64,000 nucleotides of DNA from Dendrobium chrysotoxum (GCA_019925795.1 CM034312.1:87733528-87797527), one strand, 5' to 3'. Shown: positions 52,467-64,000, numbered from the stretch's first letter. Made by a program: numbers and translations. The notes: generated by a model from the sequence alone, not told the origin.

Positions 52467-55400
52467 CATACATATACATATTATATATATATATATACAT
52501 ATTATAATATAATAATAATAATAAAATCAAGCAAGCAATAGGTACCTCAACAAATTAAAGAATTGAAGTAAGTCCCGAGGTTGATTCAGTCCCCCGAAGC
52601 CCTCGGTCGTCGATCTGATCCAGCCAAGTAGATCGAAGACTTGAAGAATATTTTCAGGATCGATTCGCTCCCCCGAAATCCTCGCCGTTGAATTGATCCG
52701 GCTGAGTCGATTTGAAAGGCAAGTGCCCTCCTTAACCTCCCCTCTTGGGGAGGGGGCGCCGGAAGGCTGCCGAATTTTTAAGGGGGATAAAAACTATCTT
52801 TTAAAATAAAATTAAGTTACCTAATCAACAGGTCACGCGTAATAAAAGATTAGAAGACTATTTCAAGGGTCGATTCGCTCCTCCGAAGTCCTCGCCATTG
52901 ATTTAATCCTGCTAAGTCGATTTGAAAGGGCAAGTGCCCTCCACAACCTCCCTTTGCCGGGAGGGGACGCCAGGAGGCTGCCAAAATTCTGAACAATCAA
53001 AGGACTCTCACATAAAACAAAAAAAAATACTGAGAATGATAAAAAAATCATATATGTATATTTGTCATTCCAAATGATTGTTCGTAACATACCAAATGAC
53101 ATATGTTTAATTTTAATTTAGAGAGAGAGAGAGACCTTGTTATGATGAAAAATCAATTATCTACAAAAGAGAAGCATGGTTCTAAAAATATTATCATCAT
53201 ATACACTAATGCTCAGTGTTATGATGAAAACATTGAAATCAAGCAAGATGAAATTCAATAGGATTCTTCAAATTTAGGTAGTGAAGATAAGTTTAATGAG
53301 ATTCTTAAAAATCATGAACTTGAAGATTCTAAGGAAAGTAATCGAATAATTGTGAGAAAGAAAGTACACGGGAAGAACATGATGATTCTTATGCTAATGA
53401 TGGAGATGAAATTTTGCACTTGCCTAGTTAATAGAGAGAGGTCTTCTAACTAAAATCAGATTATTGATGACGAAGGTCGCATCCTAGATGAAAATGAGCA
53501 TTTGAAGAATAATGGAATAAGTGGAGAGGTCAAAAGTGATTGAACTGCTAATAATTATGTTGATGCAACAATGATTAGCGAGAAAAGCACTTCGGCCTCT
53601 AATGACCAAACTATAAGTAGTGATAATGCTAAAAAAATGGCAAAACTAACAATCATGATATGGTATCTATGATGATGAAACCCTCAAGGGGGAGGGGCTT
53701 AGCTCTGATGACGAAAATATCGAGCGTCTTTCTAAGACTTTTAATGATAATAAGATTGAGCAAGCTGGTTTTGGAACAAGATTTGACGATGAACGTGTTA
53801 GTTTACCGCATGATGATGCAACATCAACCAATGATTAGGTTAATGATGTGTTTTATGCAAGGGATTAAGTTGAATTCAATAGTGATACTTCTTTCTATTT
53901 AACGATAATTATCCTTCATTTTGTTAAAAGAAGGCATATCACCAATACAAATGCCACCGGATTCGCAACCCTACTTCTACAAGCGGACAAAAGGCAATAT
54001 TGTTACGATAATACTAAAAATACACTTGAAAATATATCCTGCATGTGCTCCGGCAAATATGTTAACGTTACAAAAACAAATGTCTAAGAATGATGCGCAG
54101 GGTCAAATGCTTACTAATATAACATTCTGTTTTCAAACTAAACATAATCCGCATGTGCTCCAAAAATGCGATAAATTTGCAAATGCCAATGTCTGAGAAT
54201 GCTGCGCAGGTCAAATGTTCAAGCTTCATCCTCCTCCATGAAATGACCGGAGTCAACTTGACTTGAATCATAAAATGCTTCCCAAATTCCTACAAAAACA
54301 CAAGTGTCACCCCGATGATGGCTGTGTTGAATGTAAATATCATCCGGAGGGGTTAAATCTCAAAACCAATAAAAGACTGAATTATTAAAATGAAATATAA
54401 CACTTAAAAACTTAAAACTAAAACTCATCCATCTCCTGCAACTGTTTGTCGGGGTGATAAATTTGAAATTAATCTTAGCTCACAAAGAGAGAATGTCGTG
54501 TTGGGCGTATCACTAAGATTCATCTTCAAATAGTTTCTTGCCAGTAGGGATGTGGCACGTACCCTCTAATTGGGTGGTTTTGCCGCAAAATGACACCATT
54601 ATATTACGATCACGGTCAAAGCCTGTATGTTCCCTAATGGCATCAAACACTTGAGTAATGAATCATACAGTATATTCAATAGGCATAAAGCCCTTTGCCA
54701 GCTAAGGTGGATTCAGATGTATCCCCTTAGACAAACACCACCCCAGATCTACAAGGTATTCTTGGACGAAGCAACCCATTGCTGCCGGTAATGTGCCATC
54801 TATCAGGTTGGGTCGACTACCTCCTCTGACTAAGTAGACCAAGAATCATGATAGCCCGGGACGACGGAACCATGGGATATTGATCGGGCTCATCTTCATT
54901 CCCCCATCACCAGTTTTAAGTTTATAGTGATAAATTTTAAGTCATAAACTTCAAAATTCATATCTCAAATTCAAACCCTAAAACTGTTGCTATCATACAC
55001 TAAATTTGCAACATATGTGACCTCTTTAACGACTAGCCTTAATCGAAAGTTCTCTCTCATTATCGGGCGGGGTAATTAACTATAGGGATTTGCACCTATA
55101 GGAAACCAGAACTCATATTATAAAGTCCTCATAAAATGAGGGCAAAATCTCTGGATAGTGTCTTATCTAAAACTCAATCTGCCTTTTGAAAGTTCACTTG
55201 GAACCTAAACTTGTTAAAACTCTCCGCAATCACAAACAAGAAAAGGGACGGTGAGGAAAGGCTGGGGCGCTCGAATTTTCAGAGCCCACAGAATGTATAG
55301 CCTATTTTCTAGTTTTGTTTTTCTTCTGATATATTCTTTACTCATATTTCCATCAGATATTATATCTTCCCATCTAAAGGGTTCATCTAACATTGAGATT

Positions 55401-58400
55401 GATAAACTAACCCACGGTCAAGAGATATATGTTCACTTCTAAAATTAGTTTTATTATTAATTTTCTAAGTAACTACAAAAATTATATCAAAAAACACCTA
55501 AAGCTACAAAATACTCCACCACTCATATAGACACATATATAGTAATGATCCTCTCATATCACCATAATACTTTTAACTCTACGGAGCAGATCATCAAGTA
55601 AATGATTAATTTTTTTCTTTGGAATTTGAGAGGTTGAACATGTGAGTTTGAAGGAAACATTCTGAATGCAAAAAAAATTATTTTGGAACCCTATCGAACA
55701 ATTAAAATTAAGAATTCAAGATAAATAATCAAAGGTTTAATTAATTCTTCAAATCGAGTGGTATGGTTAGTTTCCATAAAATGAGTGATCTTGAGAGGCC
55801 AACCAATGTAATACTTCAATGAATTTTTATGGAGGAAATTTTGGTGTATTTTCCTATGTGTTTTTCTAATTTTTCTGCAACACTTAACATATTATTCATG
55901 CCCCATTACTTCAATAAAAAATAGCTTTAGGCCTCTTGCAAAACTGATGTGCTACGAAGAGTTGATGCTACTAGCTTTTAGATTGATTTGTGAATCAATC
56001 ACAGTTAAGATTTGTTAACCCTAACATATCTCCCCCTCCCCCCTTCAAACTTATCCTCCAACATCCCTGGCACCTTCTCAAAACCTTGAACAACATCAAC
56101 TCTCACAAAAATCGAGCTACATCCCTTTCATAAAATCCTAACTCCTGATGCCCACATATTATGAAAAATCTACATATCCACATATACAAAATTGCCTCTA
56201 TTAGTTAGCTGGCATTCAAAACCTCTAATTTGAAGGTCCTCACCCTTTTCCATTAAAGAAAACTCATTCATTCACTGGACCACTATAAAAAAGTTACAAC
56301 CATAAATCTACCAAAAAATCCTAAACTAGTCGACATTTACCCTTAGTCTCCACCAACATTAACCTTTCCTCCACCTTCCGATCAGTTATAAGATAAAATG
56401 GGCCAGAGTTATGGCTCATTTAATAAGTTGCAACATCATCTATTTGAGTGCACACGTCAACCTTAGAATCCGAAGATCAGACTATGCATGAATTGTCCCA
56501 GACAATTCACTTAGAGTTTTCGAGTTAGTGCACAATGACGTCATGAGGGCCAACTTTACAATACGGGCATGCTACTAGATTTAAACAAATATCAACTAAA
56601 CATTCTAACATCCATTCAGTGATCGACAATCTTCAAATTGATAGCATATTAACATCTCTACCATACCACAACAAGGCTACTAATCAAACATGCGGCAACC
56701 AACATGTGACCACTCCATCCCACCAACATCTTACCAATACAATCACTTAGTCTTGCTAGCCTCATAAAGGCTAGTACATAACCATTCCTCCCTTCCAATT
56801 CCATTCTAATCACAACAAAATGCATGTGTAGTAAGAATGATTAGGGGGAAGCTACTAAGCTTCCACGTGAGTTGGATCTGCATCTTATTCTATACATAAA
56901 CCTTGTAATGATGCATGAAAGACTAATGAACCTCCTATAATCTAGTTCATCATCACTAAAAGAAGAAAGAAAACCTAGGCCCAAAAGCTTAAGGGTAACG
57001 ATCAACCAAGAAAAGGGAAGATCTATCTCACAATGGAGATATTATTCCATTATTTGCTTCACCATTTCCTCTAACTCACGCCTTTGAACCTTCCCCTAAA
57101 CCCCCAATGTCAGAATAGCCTTGTTAGCCATATTCATTTTGATTGAGATGCGGTGAGTAGGAAGAAAAGTAATTTTTGTAACTACAGAGAATCATGTTCG
57201 TTCCTCTTTGGTTACACGACAATAGGTTCTCTTGAACAGAGAAGTCAGAGCTCGAGCCAGGCCAAAAACAAAAGAAGACCCAGATAGAAACTTGTGAAGA
57301 TCCACTGATGTGAGCCAAACCAAGGAGAGTGGTATCTGCCTTTACTTTCATGATAGAGATCACGAAGGATAAAACTCATGTAGCAAAAACAAGAGAGATC
57401 AAGAGGGATTATGATGCAACACAAAATTTTTGGACCAACTACAAGGAGTCACACCAAAAAGAAGACTAAACCCTAACCAAGAGCATGATGAAAAATATAC
57501 AACAACAACAACATCAAGCCTTTATCCCACTACGTGGGGTCGGCTACATGAATCCTTTTTCTCCATTGTGTCCTATTAAAAGTCAAATTCTCGTTTAAAT
57601 CTAATAAAGAAAGATCATTTCTAATATTTTCTAACCAAGTCTTTTTAGGTCTACCTCTACCTTTCTTAACATAAGTCAAATCTAAGACCTCTACTTTCCT
57701 AACCGGGTCATCGGGAGGCCGCCGTTTTACGTGACCAAACCATCTAAGGCGACTCTCTCTAATCTTATCTTCCACTGGAGCTACTCCAACCTTTTCACGA
57801 ATATGCTCATTTCGTATCCTATCTCTAAGGGTAAAGCCACTCATCCACCTGAGCATCCTCATCTCTGCAACACTTAACTTAGAATTATGCTTCTCTTTTA
57901 ATGGCCAACATTCAGCACCATAAAGCATTGCAGGTCTCACCACCATCTTATAGAATTTTCCCTTAAGTTTGAGGGGTACTTTTCTATCACACAATAAGCC
58001 CGATGCATTCCTCCACTTCAACCATCCAACTTGGATTCTGCTGATAATATCCCCATCTATATCACCATCACTCTGAACAATAGATCCAAGATATCTAAAA
58101 CGTGTACTCTTATTAATGACTTGATCGGCCAAAGTCACAATGCCCTCACTAGGTCTATTATTACTAAAATTACACTCCATATATTCCGTTTTAGATCTAC
58201 TCAAGCGAAAACCTTTAGACTCTAAGGTTGACCTCCACAATTCTAGTTTACCTTCAACTCCCTCTCTAGTCTTATCAACAAGAAGAATATCATCAGCAAA
58301 AAGCATACACCAAGGTACATCCTCTTGCAAATGTCTAGTGAGAACATCGATGACTAAAGCAAAAAGATATGGGCTTAAGGCTGATCCTTGGTGTAATCCA

Positions 58401-61400
58401 ACCGAAATAGGAAAATACTTGGTCAAACCACCTTGTGTTTGAACACAAGTAATAGCTCCTGCATACATATCTTTAATGATTTGAATATAAGCGTTATTAA
58501 CTTCTTTCTTTTCAAGAACTCTCCATAGCACTTCTCTTGGAACTTTATCATATGCTTTTTTCTAAATCAATAAATATCATATGTAAATCCTCCTTATTCT
58601 CTCTATATTTCTCCATCAAACCTCTTAATAAATGTATGGCTTCCATAGTAGACCTATTCGGCATAAATCCAAATTGATTTTGAGAAACATTAGTATCACG
58701 CCGCAACCTATGCTCCATAACTCGTTCCCATAGTTTTAAAGTATGGCACATTAACTTAATTCCTCTATAATTCGCACAATCTTGTGCATCACCTTTATTC
58801 TTAAAAATAGGGATTAACACACTCATTCTCCACTCATCTGGCATCTTTTTAGTCTTCAAAACAGTATTAAAAAGTTTAGTAAGCTAAGAAATTCCTTCAT
58901 CTCCTAAGCATTTCCACACCTCTATTGGAATATCATCAGGTCCAACAGCTTTTCCACCCTTCATTTTCTTTAAAGCCTCTCTAACTTCGGTTTTACTAAT
59001 ACGCCGATAAAAACAGAAATCTTTATTTTCATTTAAGGTGCTAAGGTCACTACAGTCAATTTTATTTTCACATTCTTCATTAAAAAGTTTAGCAAAATAT
59101 CTCATCCACCTTTGTTGAATATCATCTTCTAAAAAAAGTACTTTTTGATCTTCATCCTTAATACACTTCACTTGAACTAAATCCTTACTACTCCTATCTC
59201 TTTGTTTGGCTAGCTTATACATATATCTTTCTCCCTCCTTAGTATCTAATCTATTATATAAATCACTAAAAGCTAAACTCTTTGCATCACATATTGCTTT
59301 CTTAGATTCCTTACGTGCCTCTTTATATAATTTCCAATTATCAGAATTTTTACAATTAAACCAATTTTTATAACAAATCTTCTTATTTTTAATCTTTTCT
59401 TGCACATGTGGATTCCACCACCAACTATTTTTACTATTAGGAGCTTTTCCCTTTGAAACTCCAAGCACATCTTTTGCAATATTCTTAATATTACTAGCCA
59501 CATTTTCCCACATAACATTAGCATCCTCATGCACAGACAAAATCTTAATATCTAAAATCTTACTCTCAAAAATATTTTTGTTAATATTCTTTAAATGCCC
59601 CCATCTAATCCTAGGAAAACGTTTTACTTTATTTTTTAATTTCTTCCCCATTATCTTCAAGTCCAAAACTAATAAACGATGTTGGGTACATAAGTTTTCA
59701 CTCGGAATAACTTTACAATCTTTGCAATCTAAACGATCTAATTTCCTTATAAGAAAATAATCAATCTGAGTTGTACTATATCCATTTTTATAAGTAATGA
59801 GATGCTCATTCCTTTTCTTAAATAATGTATTAGCAATTAAAAAATCATAAGCTAAACAAAAATCTAATATGGACTTACCACCTTCATTTGTCGTTCCAAA
59901 CCCATGGCCACCATGAATGCTTTTAAAATCATCTACCTCTCTACCAACATATCCATTTAAATCTCCTCCAATAAAAACTCTTTCTTCAAGAGGTATCTTT
60001 TGTATTAATTCTTCTAAGTCATTCCAAAATTTTAATTTTGAATCCATATCCAAACCCACTTGAGGAGCATAAGCACTTACAATGTTAACAATCTTAGCAT
60101 CAACAACAATCTTTAAAGCTATAATTCTATCTCCAATTCTATTAATATTTATAACATTATCCTTCAAACTCTTATCTAAAATCACACCTACACCATTTCT
60201 AGTACGACTCCTACCCGAATACCAAAGTTTAAATCCTAAACTATCAATCTCCTTAGCCTTCTCTCCAACCCATTTAGTTTCCTGAATGCATAGAATATTT
60301 ATCTTCCTATGAATCATAATATCTAAAATATGAATTAAAATATTTATTTAGGATTACAATATTTATTTTGTGTTATAATTTTTAATTTGTAAGACTTTTT
60401 GTGTGTTTTATTTTAATGAACTTATGCAAACTTTTTGAGAATTTAAATTTCACTTGAATTTGACGTTCAAATTATGAGAAAAATCCTATGTTACTTCATA
60501 AGAAGTTGCATATTTGCACGAAATTAAACAAAATGAACATCTTTCTTGCTTGGTCGGTCAAGGCTTTTGGAGGGAAATAACCTTCCTTTTCAAACGGCCT
60601 CCCCTCTCCCTGTCTACCTTTCCCTACTTTGCATAGTAGCATTAGGGTTTGTATTTGACCATCTATTTTGTTGATTTGATGAAGGATGGTTGATGTTTTG
60701 ATTAAAAAAATGTCGTTTATTCAAAGAAGGAAGCTTGATGGCAGGCCACATTGAAGGGATTTGTTGATCTCCACAATCAATCTCTTTGGTGAGTAATAAA
60801 GTTAAACTTATCTCGTCCAATCTTTCGTGTTCTTATTGTAGAATCTTAAATATATCGTCCCTCTAACTCCCCACATAATTTTGCTATTTTCATTAGACAT
60901 CCTTTTTCTTTCTCTCTCTCACCAAGTCTGACCAAGCTCTTTGGATCAAGAAAGAGTTTTTGTACTTCCATGTCCCCATCACTTGCTATCAAAACCTAAC
61001 AACACTTAAATTCACAAGAGATCTAAGGTTTGATTACCACCAATATCCATCATGTAAAACATAGCTTAAAAAATCACTCCTATTGGTCATAAAAAGCATT
61101 CAAAAAATTGAAAACCAAACCATAACCCTAATTTCTGACATCACAATCATAATGCTAGCCCCACCACCCCAACTAACCTACAACACCAAAAATTGAGCCC
61201 CATCAATTCCAAACCACCAAAACTAACTACCTTGATAAAAATAAAAAAATTTCTTGCCATGATGCCTTTCCAAAATTAAAATTTTGATATCTTCCAAATT
61301 AGTTCCCACCAAAATTACTATAGATCCTTTACATAATCCTCAAATCTACAAATAAAAATCCATATAATATATTTGACATAAAAACTAGACTTATTTTTTC

Positions 61401-64000
61401 GATTTTCTTCCTTCTACTTCGCATATGATATTCTAAATTCAAAGAGATTATTTCCTACAAAAGATAGAACAAGCATGAAGCCTATCTACTTAGAAAAAAC
61501 TAGCAACCCCTTATTCTTGGCCTCTGAGGTCAACTACATCAAAAGGAAGTCAAAATTCTTGCTTGAGTGCTTCATTTCTCTAAATGGACTCCAATGACTT
61601 GCAACTTTAAGAATTGGCACCTAATCAATTCATGAAAAAAATTAGCTCATATTCAAGATGGAGAAATCATCCTCGGTCATTCACCATCAAAAGCACACAT
61701 TGTTTCGATTATGTTCTACAAACCAAGGCACATAAAATTGCCTATGAGTTTGAATTAATTTCATAATGGCAAGATGCAATTATGCAATATTTTAAGTTTC
61801 ATATTGCGGTAGTTCAACTTATGCTTTCTTTGATGACTTAGTGAAATTCAACAAAAGACACATTTAGATGAATTTAAGCTTGCCATGATAATTGGTTGAC
61901 TTTGTTGTAAGTAGCAAAATTTGCCTATTGTTTATAATTTGCAAACTTTGACTGCAAAAGTTTTACATTAATGATGGGCATGTCCATTGATTAGATCTTT
62001 GCATTTCAAATATTATAACTTCTCATTTAATCATGGATTCATTATTTAATCATAAACATTATTGAAATACTTATCATCATGCCCTATCTCTGAACACACA
62101 TAAGAACTTTTACATTCTTCTATTGGTGAAACAGCCTAGAAGACTACTTGATCATTATCCCTTACCTAATTTTCATAAAATTTTGTTTACTAAATCTATG
62201 TTAAAAGATTTTGCTAGATCATTTTTGCAAAGACTGTTAGACTGTATGAGAAAATTTTAGTAGTGAGAATGTAAGATCAAATAAGAAATTTACCTATAAA
62301 AAACATTTATTGAATAAATTACTTATATCATAATGGACTACTATCAAATAAGATGACTCTTATTAAGCATATGTTTGATGCACTTTATGTGCATAGGACA
62401 AAAATTTATTAGAAATTAATAAACTAAAAATTAAAAGTACTAAGATCTAGGAAAACATGCCACACGTACTTTACTAATGGATTTCTTCTACCAACATATT
62501 ATATCAATCACTATATATTTTATTGAAGAATGACAGTATATGAGAGAAAAAAAAGGTTTCTTTACATTATTTCCATTAGGAAGAATAGGTTAACATTCCT
62601 TATGCATAAATTTGCTCTAACAAGTTATCTTAGAAAAATTCAACAAGCTCCAACTAAGAAGCATGAATCCATCCACTTCAAAATCAATAGGGAAAATAAA
62701 TAAATATTTTGAATTCTTAAACAATTGTAACTGATCATTAGTATCCTTATCCCAACTATTTGGTGTGGATTTTACAAATCCTTGCCCACCATTTATTCTG
62801 ATTGAGTATGGCATGAGGTGTTCAGCCCATTTGTGCAACTCTTTATCACAACTTTTATTCACCTTACCATCAGTCTTTTCTTTCCTAATCTTTCAAAATT
62901 AATTTTATCTACTCATCTTATTGGTGGATCTTCTAGCCCTTTTTTAAGGCCCAAAATATGTAAATCTATTTTCTATTACCTTATCTTGAATAGATTCTAC
63001 TCTCACCATCATTATATTATACTCATTTCTCAACTTATACTTCCTATTTTTGCTATGTATACATCTTAGCATTTTCATTTCTACCATACTAAACTTTGTT
63101 ATCAATAAGTTCTTCTTGCCCAACACTAAGATCCATCCAAGACATCAAGTCTAGTTGCATCATATAAAATTTATATTTATTTCCAAATTTTTTTCTTATC
63201 ACATAATATTCCTGAGAAACTTCACTCTAATCACATATATCCTTAACTCTAAAAATTTTATAATCATCTATATCTCTATTCCTCTATAAAAAAGATCCAA
63301 GGTTTAATTTTTCACACCTACGTATCAATTTAACTTTTAATAATAGTAATTAATAATTATTATGTTATATACACTAAATTGCATAGCATATACTTGCCCT
63401 TTGTTCAGCTAACCATAAACTTTTATCTTATAATATTTTCTCTAGTGTTCAAACTTATCATTTAATTTAGTGAAGGTTTCATTAATTTAACATACTTTGT
63501 AAGCATCTCTAATTTAACAAAAGAATGTAGACTTAATATTAATCCTTGAACTAATACTACTATGATGGAAAACTTTTCTATCACACTGCAATTACTTATA
63601 ATACTACTCAATGTTCCATGGTACTTATCTATAATAACTTAAATATTGTGTACCAAATTAATTCTTGTGGTAGTGGATTATATAGATTCTCAAGATAAAA
63701 AAATATCATAAGAATATTTCTTTACTCTATATTTTTCCATCAATCATCTTAAACACCAAAATGTCTTTCGCACTTGGCACCCAGAAAGATTTAGAACCAT
63801 ATAAAGATTGTTTTTGCTTTTAGGGTGGTAACCCTGATTGCTTATCCTAAAAAAATTGAACAAGTTTCCACATGGAATTAAAATCTGTTCGAATACAGAA
63901 TTCTGAAAGAATGTGAAAGAGAGAGATCACTGAGAAACTCACCCAGTGCATACCCAAAGACAGCGCAACTGCCTTGGCTCTGATCCTGGAAGCAAATATT
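47837..64000 (-). CDS. Plastidic glucose transporter (pGlcT-like), C-terminal part, last two exons
   Basis: Visible CDS on the - strand: 63943..64000 (continuing beyond the window) and 47837..48019. The upstream exon reads IFASRIRAKAVALSLGMHW and stops at a GTGAGT donor; the last exon starts in phase 0 after CTCTTACAG with ISNFLIGLFFLSVV and ends NVVETKGRSLEEIELALNPPL, stop at 47837. This is the end of a 12-helix major-facilitator sugar porter, with the last transmembrane segments and the ETKGRSLEEIE tail. The joined sequence fits the plastid envelope glucose transporter family (Arabidopsis pGlcT/GLT1), which exports glucose from starch breakdown. The intron between these exons is 15.9 kb and full of mobile elements. 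The first exons are outside the window. Confidence 0.88.
48300..49050. repeat. Long direct repeat, left copy
   Basis: Aligns in the same orientation with 55600..56350: shared words include TTTGAATGCAAGC-like, AATTAAGAATTyAAGATAA, GAGGAAATTTTGrTGTATTT and GCTACTAGCTTTnAGATT. Diverged, with several indels. It could be a pair of LTRs of an old element or a repeat family; no termini were found. Confidence 0.65.
49198..50046 (-). repeat. TRIM-like 3' LTR, truncated
   Basis: Matches 50628..52372 (minus the nested insertion) over about 850 bp with scattered differences. The distal 0.5 kb present in the other LTR (50123..50627) is missing or unrecognisable here. Confidence 0.75.
50047..50122 (-). 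other. TRIM-like internal region with primer-binding site
   Basis: 76 bp in total. On the - strand TTGTATCAGAGC (50108..50119) matches 11 of 12 bases of the initiator-Met primer site next to the LTR end CTACATCA; the other end has a short purine run, CAGGAGAA. Confidence 0.6.
50123..52372 (-). repeat. TRIM-like 5' LTR, interrupted by a solo LTR
   Basis: On the + strand it begins TGATGTAGAACC and ends GTCCTCATCA. It is split at 50990/51904 by the solo LTR, so its original length was about 1336 bp. Confidence 0.7.
50986..51903 (-). mobile_element. Solo LTR nested in the TRIM-like LTR, GAGAT duplication
   Basis: The 908-bp unit 50991..51898 begins TGATGCAGTC and ends GCCTACATCA, flanked by GAGAT at 50986..50990 and 51899..51903. 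The undisturbed sister copy (near 49556..49575) shows the empty site with a single GAGAT, which proves the insertion. A TATAAATA word on the - strand near 51380 suggests the LTR is oriented to the - strand. No internal genes, so a solo LTR left by recombination. Confidence 0.93.
52374..52523. repeat. (TA)n microsatellite with TACA/TAA variants
   Basis: A long TA run with ATGTATG and TACATACA interruptions, ending in AATAATAATA. It marks the junction between the TRIM-like LTR and copy C. Reading frames across it are artefacts. Confidence 0.95.
52524..55290 (+). mobile_element. Non-coding LTR-type repeat, copy C (5' part missing)
   Basis: Ends TTTCAGAGCCCACA at 55290, the same terminus as copy B. 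Its last 1.0 kb (54290..55290) matches 37085..38251 closely, for example through GTCGACTACCTCCTCTGACT and TAACGACTAGCCTTAATCG. Upstream are two hairpin-bearing blocks (52600..52790 and 52860..53000), an acidic-codon-like GATGA-rich stretch (53130..53900), one GCCACCGGATTCGCAAC unit and two CATGTGCTCC...GCTGCGCAGG units. The leader and AT-rich parts of copies A and B are absent, and no left target duplication was found (right flank GAATG). Confidence 0.6.
52600..53000 (+). repeat. Two direct copies of the hairpin block in copy C
   Basis: CGATTCGCTCC(C/T)CCGAA...GGCAAGTGCCCTCC at 52660 and again at 52868. They carry the stems CCTCCCC-TCTT-GGGGAGG and CCTCCC-TTTGCC-GGGAGG, followed by GCCGGAAGGCTGCC or GCCAGGAGGCTGCC. 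Copies A and B have one such block each. Confidence 0.75.
55600..56350. repeat. Long direct repeat, right copy
   Basis: Counterpart of 48300..49050, in the same orientation, about 7.3 kb away. Both copies are AT-rich and free of genes. Confidence 0.65.
56351..57498. other. pGlcT-like intron: no gene recognised
   Basis: AT-rich. A - strand frame at 57124..57363 has no recognisable domain. Confidence 0.45.
57499..60345 (-). mobile_element. RTE-type LINE, 5'-truncated, nearly intact
   Basis: Read on the - strand: apurinic endonuclease domain, reverse transcriptase, a C-terminal conserved region, and a 3' end with very short UTR closing in TTG repeats (57499..57513 on the + strand reads as CAA repeats next to CCCACTACGTGGGGTCGGCT). 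That tail and the C-terminal RLRWFGHVKRRP motif are typical of plant RTE-clade LINEs. The 5' end stops inside the endonuclease N-terminus, the usual result of aborted reverse transcription. Confidence 0.9.
57530..60317 (-). pseudogene. LINE endonuclease-reverse transcriptase ORF with two lesions
   Basis: Three blocks in order on the - strand. 60317..58884: endonuclease (ILCIQETKWVGEK, VSAYAPQVG, FIGGDLNGYVG, YSTTQIDYFLI) and the start of RT (GGKAVGPDDIPIEVWK). 58859..58548: RT with LIPIFKNKGDAQDCANYRGI and QFGFMPNRST. 58531..57530: RT with VGLHQGSALSPYLFALV and LFADDILLVD, then the C-terminal region ending RKRIHVADPT. A TAG near 58886 and one extra A in an A run near 58560 are the only breaks I see, so the copy is young. 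Confidence 0.88.
60346..62600. other. pGlcT-like intron: no gene recognised
   Basis: AT-rich, with C-rich segments near 60930..61230. No domain, LTR pair or RNA gene is visible. Confidence 0.45.
62617..63830 (-). mobile_element. Heavily decayed RTE-type LINE
   Basis: On the - strand, 63126..62944 encodes ITKFSMVEMKMLRCIHSKN and VRVESIQDKVIENRFTYFG, aligning with LSVAEMRMLRWMSGF and VGVAPVEDKIRESRLRWFG of the LINE at 57499..60345. The neighbouring frame 62862..62617, with INGGQGFVKSTPNSW, recalls the HGGHGFGTTNE part of the endonuclease, so the copy may be rearranged. Stops and indels are frequent. Confidence 0.6.
63943..64000 (-). CDS. pGlcT-like penultimate visible exon (partial, runs off the window)
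   Basis: On the - strand IFASRIRAKAVALSLGMHW followed by GTGAGT. The RIRAKA(V)ALS motif precedes a late transmembrane helix in sugar porters, and it joins in frame to ISNFLIGLFF at 48019. Confidence 0.88.

Overview
This is a nuclear window from a flowering plant, and a monocot is likely. The genes have spliced exons with GT-AG introns, and the first exon of one gene is strongly GC-rich while its later exons are AT-rich, a gradient common in monocots. Most of the sequence is LTR retrotransposons, non-coding LTR derivatives, LINEs and MITEs. The species cannot be fixed from the sequence alone.

Three nuclear genes can be assembled from scattered exons. (1) A GUN1-type PPR-SMR protein on the + strand, four exons between 6972 and 26690, 844 aa. 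(2) A pKIWI502-like FAD/NAD(P)-binding oxidoreductase on the + strand, five exons between 28100 and 45833, 297 aa. (3) The last two exons of a plastidic glucose transporter (pGlcT-like) on the - strand, 47837..48019 and 63943 to the window edge. Genes 1 and 2 are head to tail; genes 2 and 3 are convergent. All three families are known or predicted to act in plastids.

Layout. 1..4441: reversed copy A of a non-coding LTR-type family. 4442..6971: repeats, a SINE-like tRNA head and the GUN1 leader. GUN1 intron 1 (8846..16996) holds a 1652-bp LTR unit with duplication GTTCC and a decayed Copia with duplication ATTAT. GUN1 intron 2 (17211..25722) holds a Tourist-like MITE, an intact antisense Copia with duplication ATGAC, a TA/TG microsatellite and a second inverted-repeat element. 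The 13.1-kb last intron of gene 2 (32691..45770) holds copy B of the non-coding family (duplication TGTGT) and a decayed Ty3/Gypsy. The 15.9-kb last intron of gene 3 (48020..63942) holds a TRIM-like element that was itself hit by a solo LTR (duplication GAGAT), copy C of the non-coding family, a nearly intact RTE-type LINE and a second, heavily decayed LINE.

The most unusual items are the A/B/C family, with arrays of short hairpins whose stem sequence changes but often stays paired and whose homologous low-complexity segment differs in every copy, and the GUN1-intron LTR unit, which carries a 99-codon ORF that I could not find in its relatives. The three genes remain readable despite roughly 45 kb of inserted or repeat-rich DNA in and between them.
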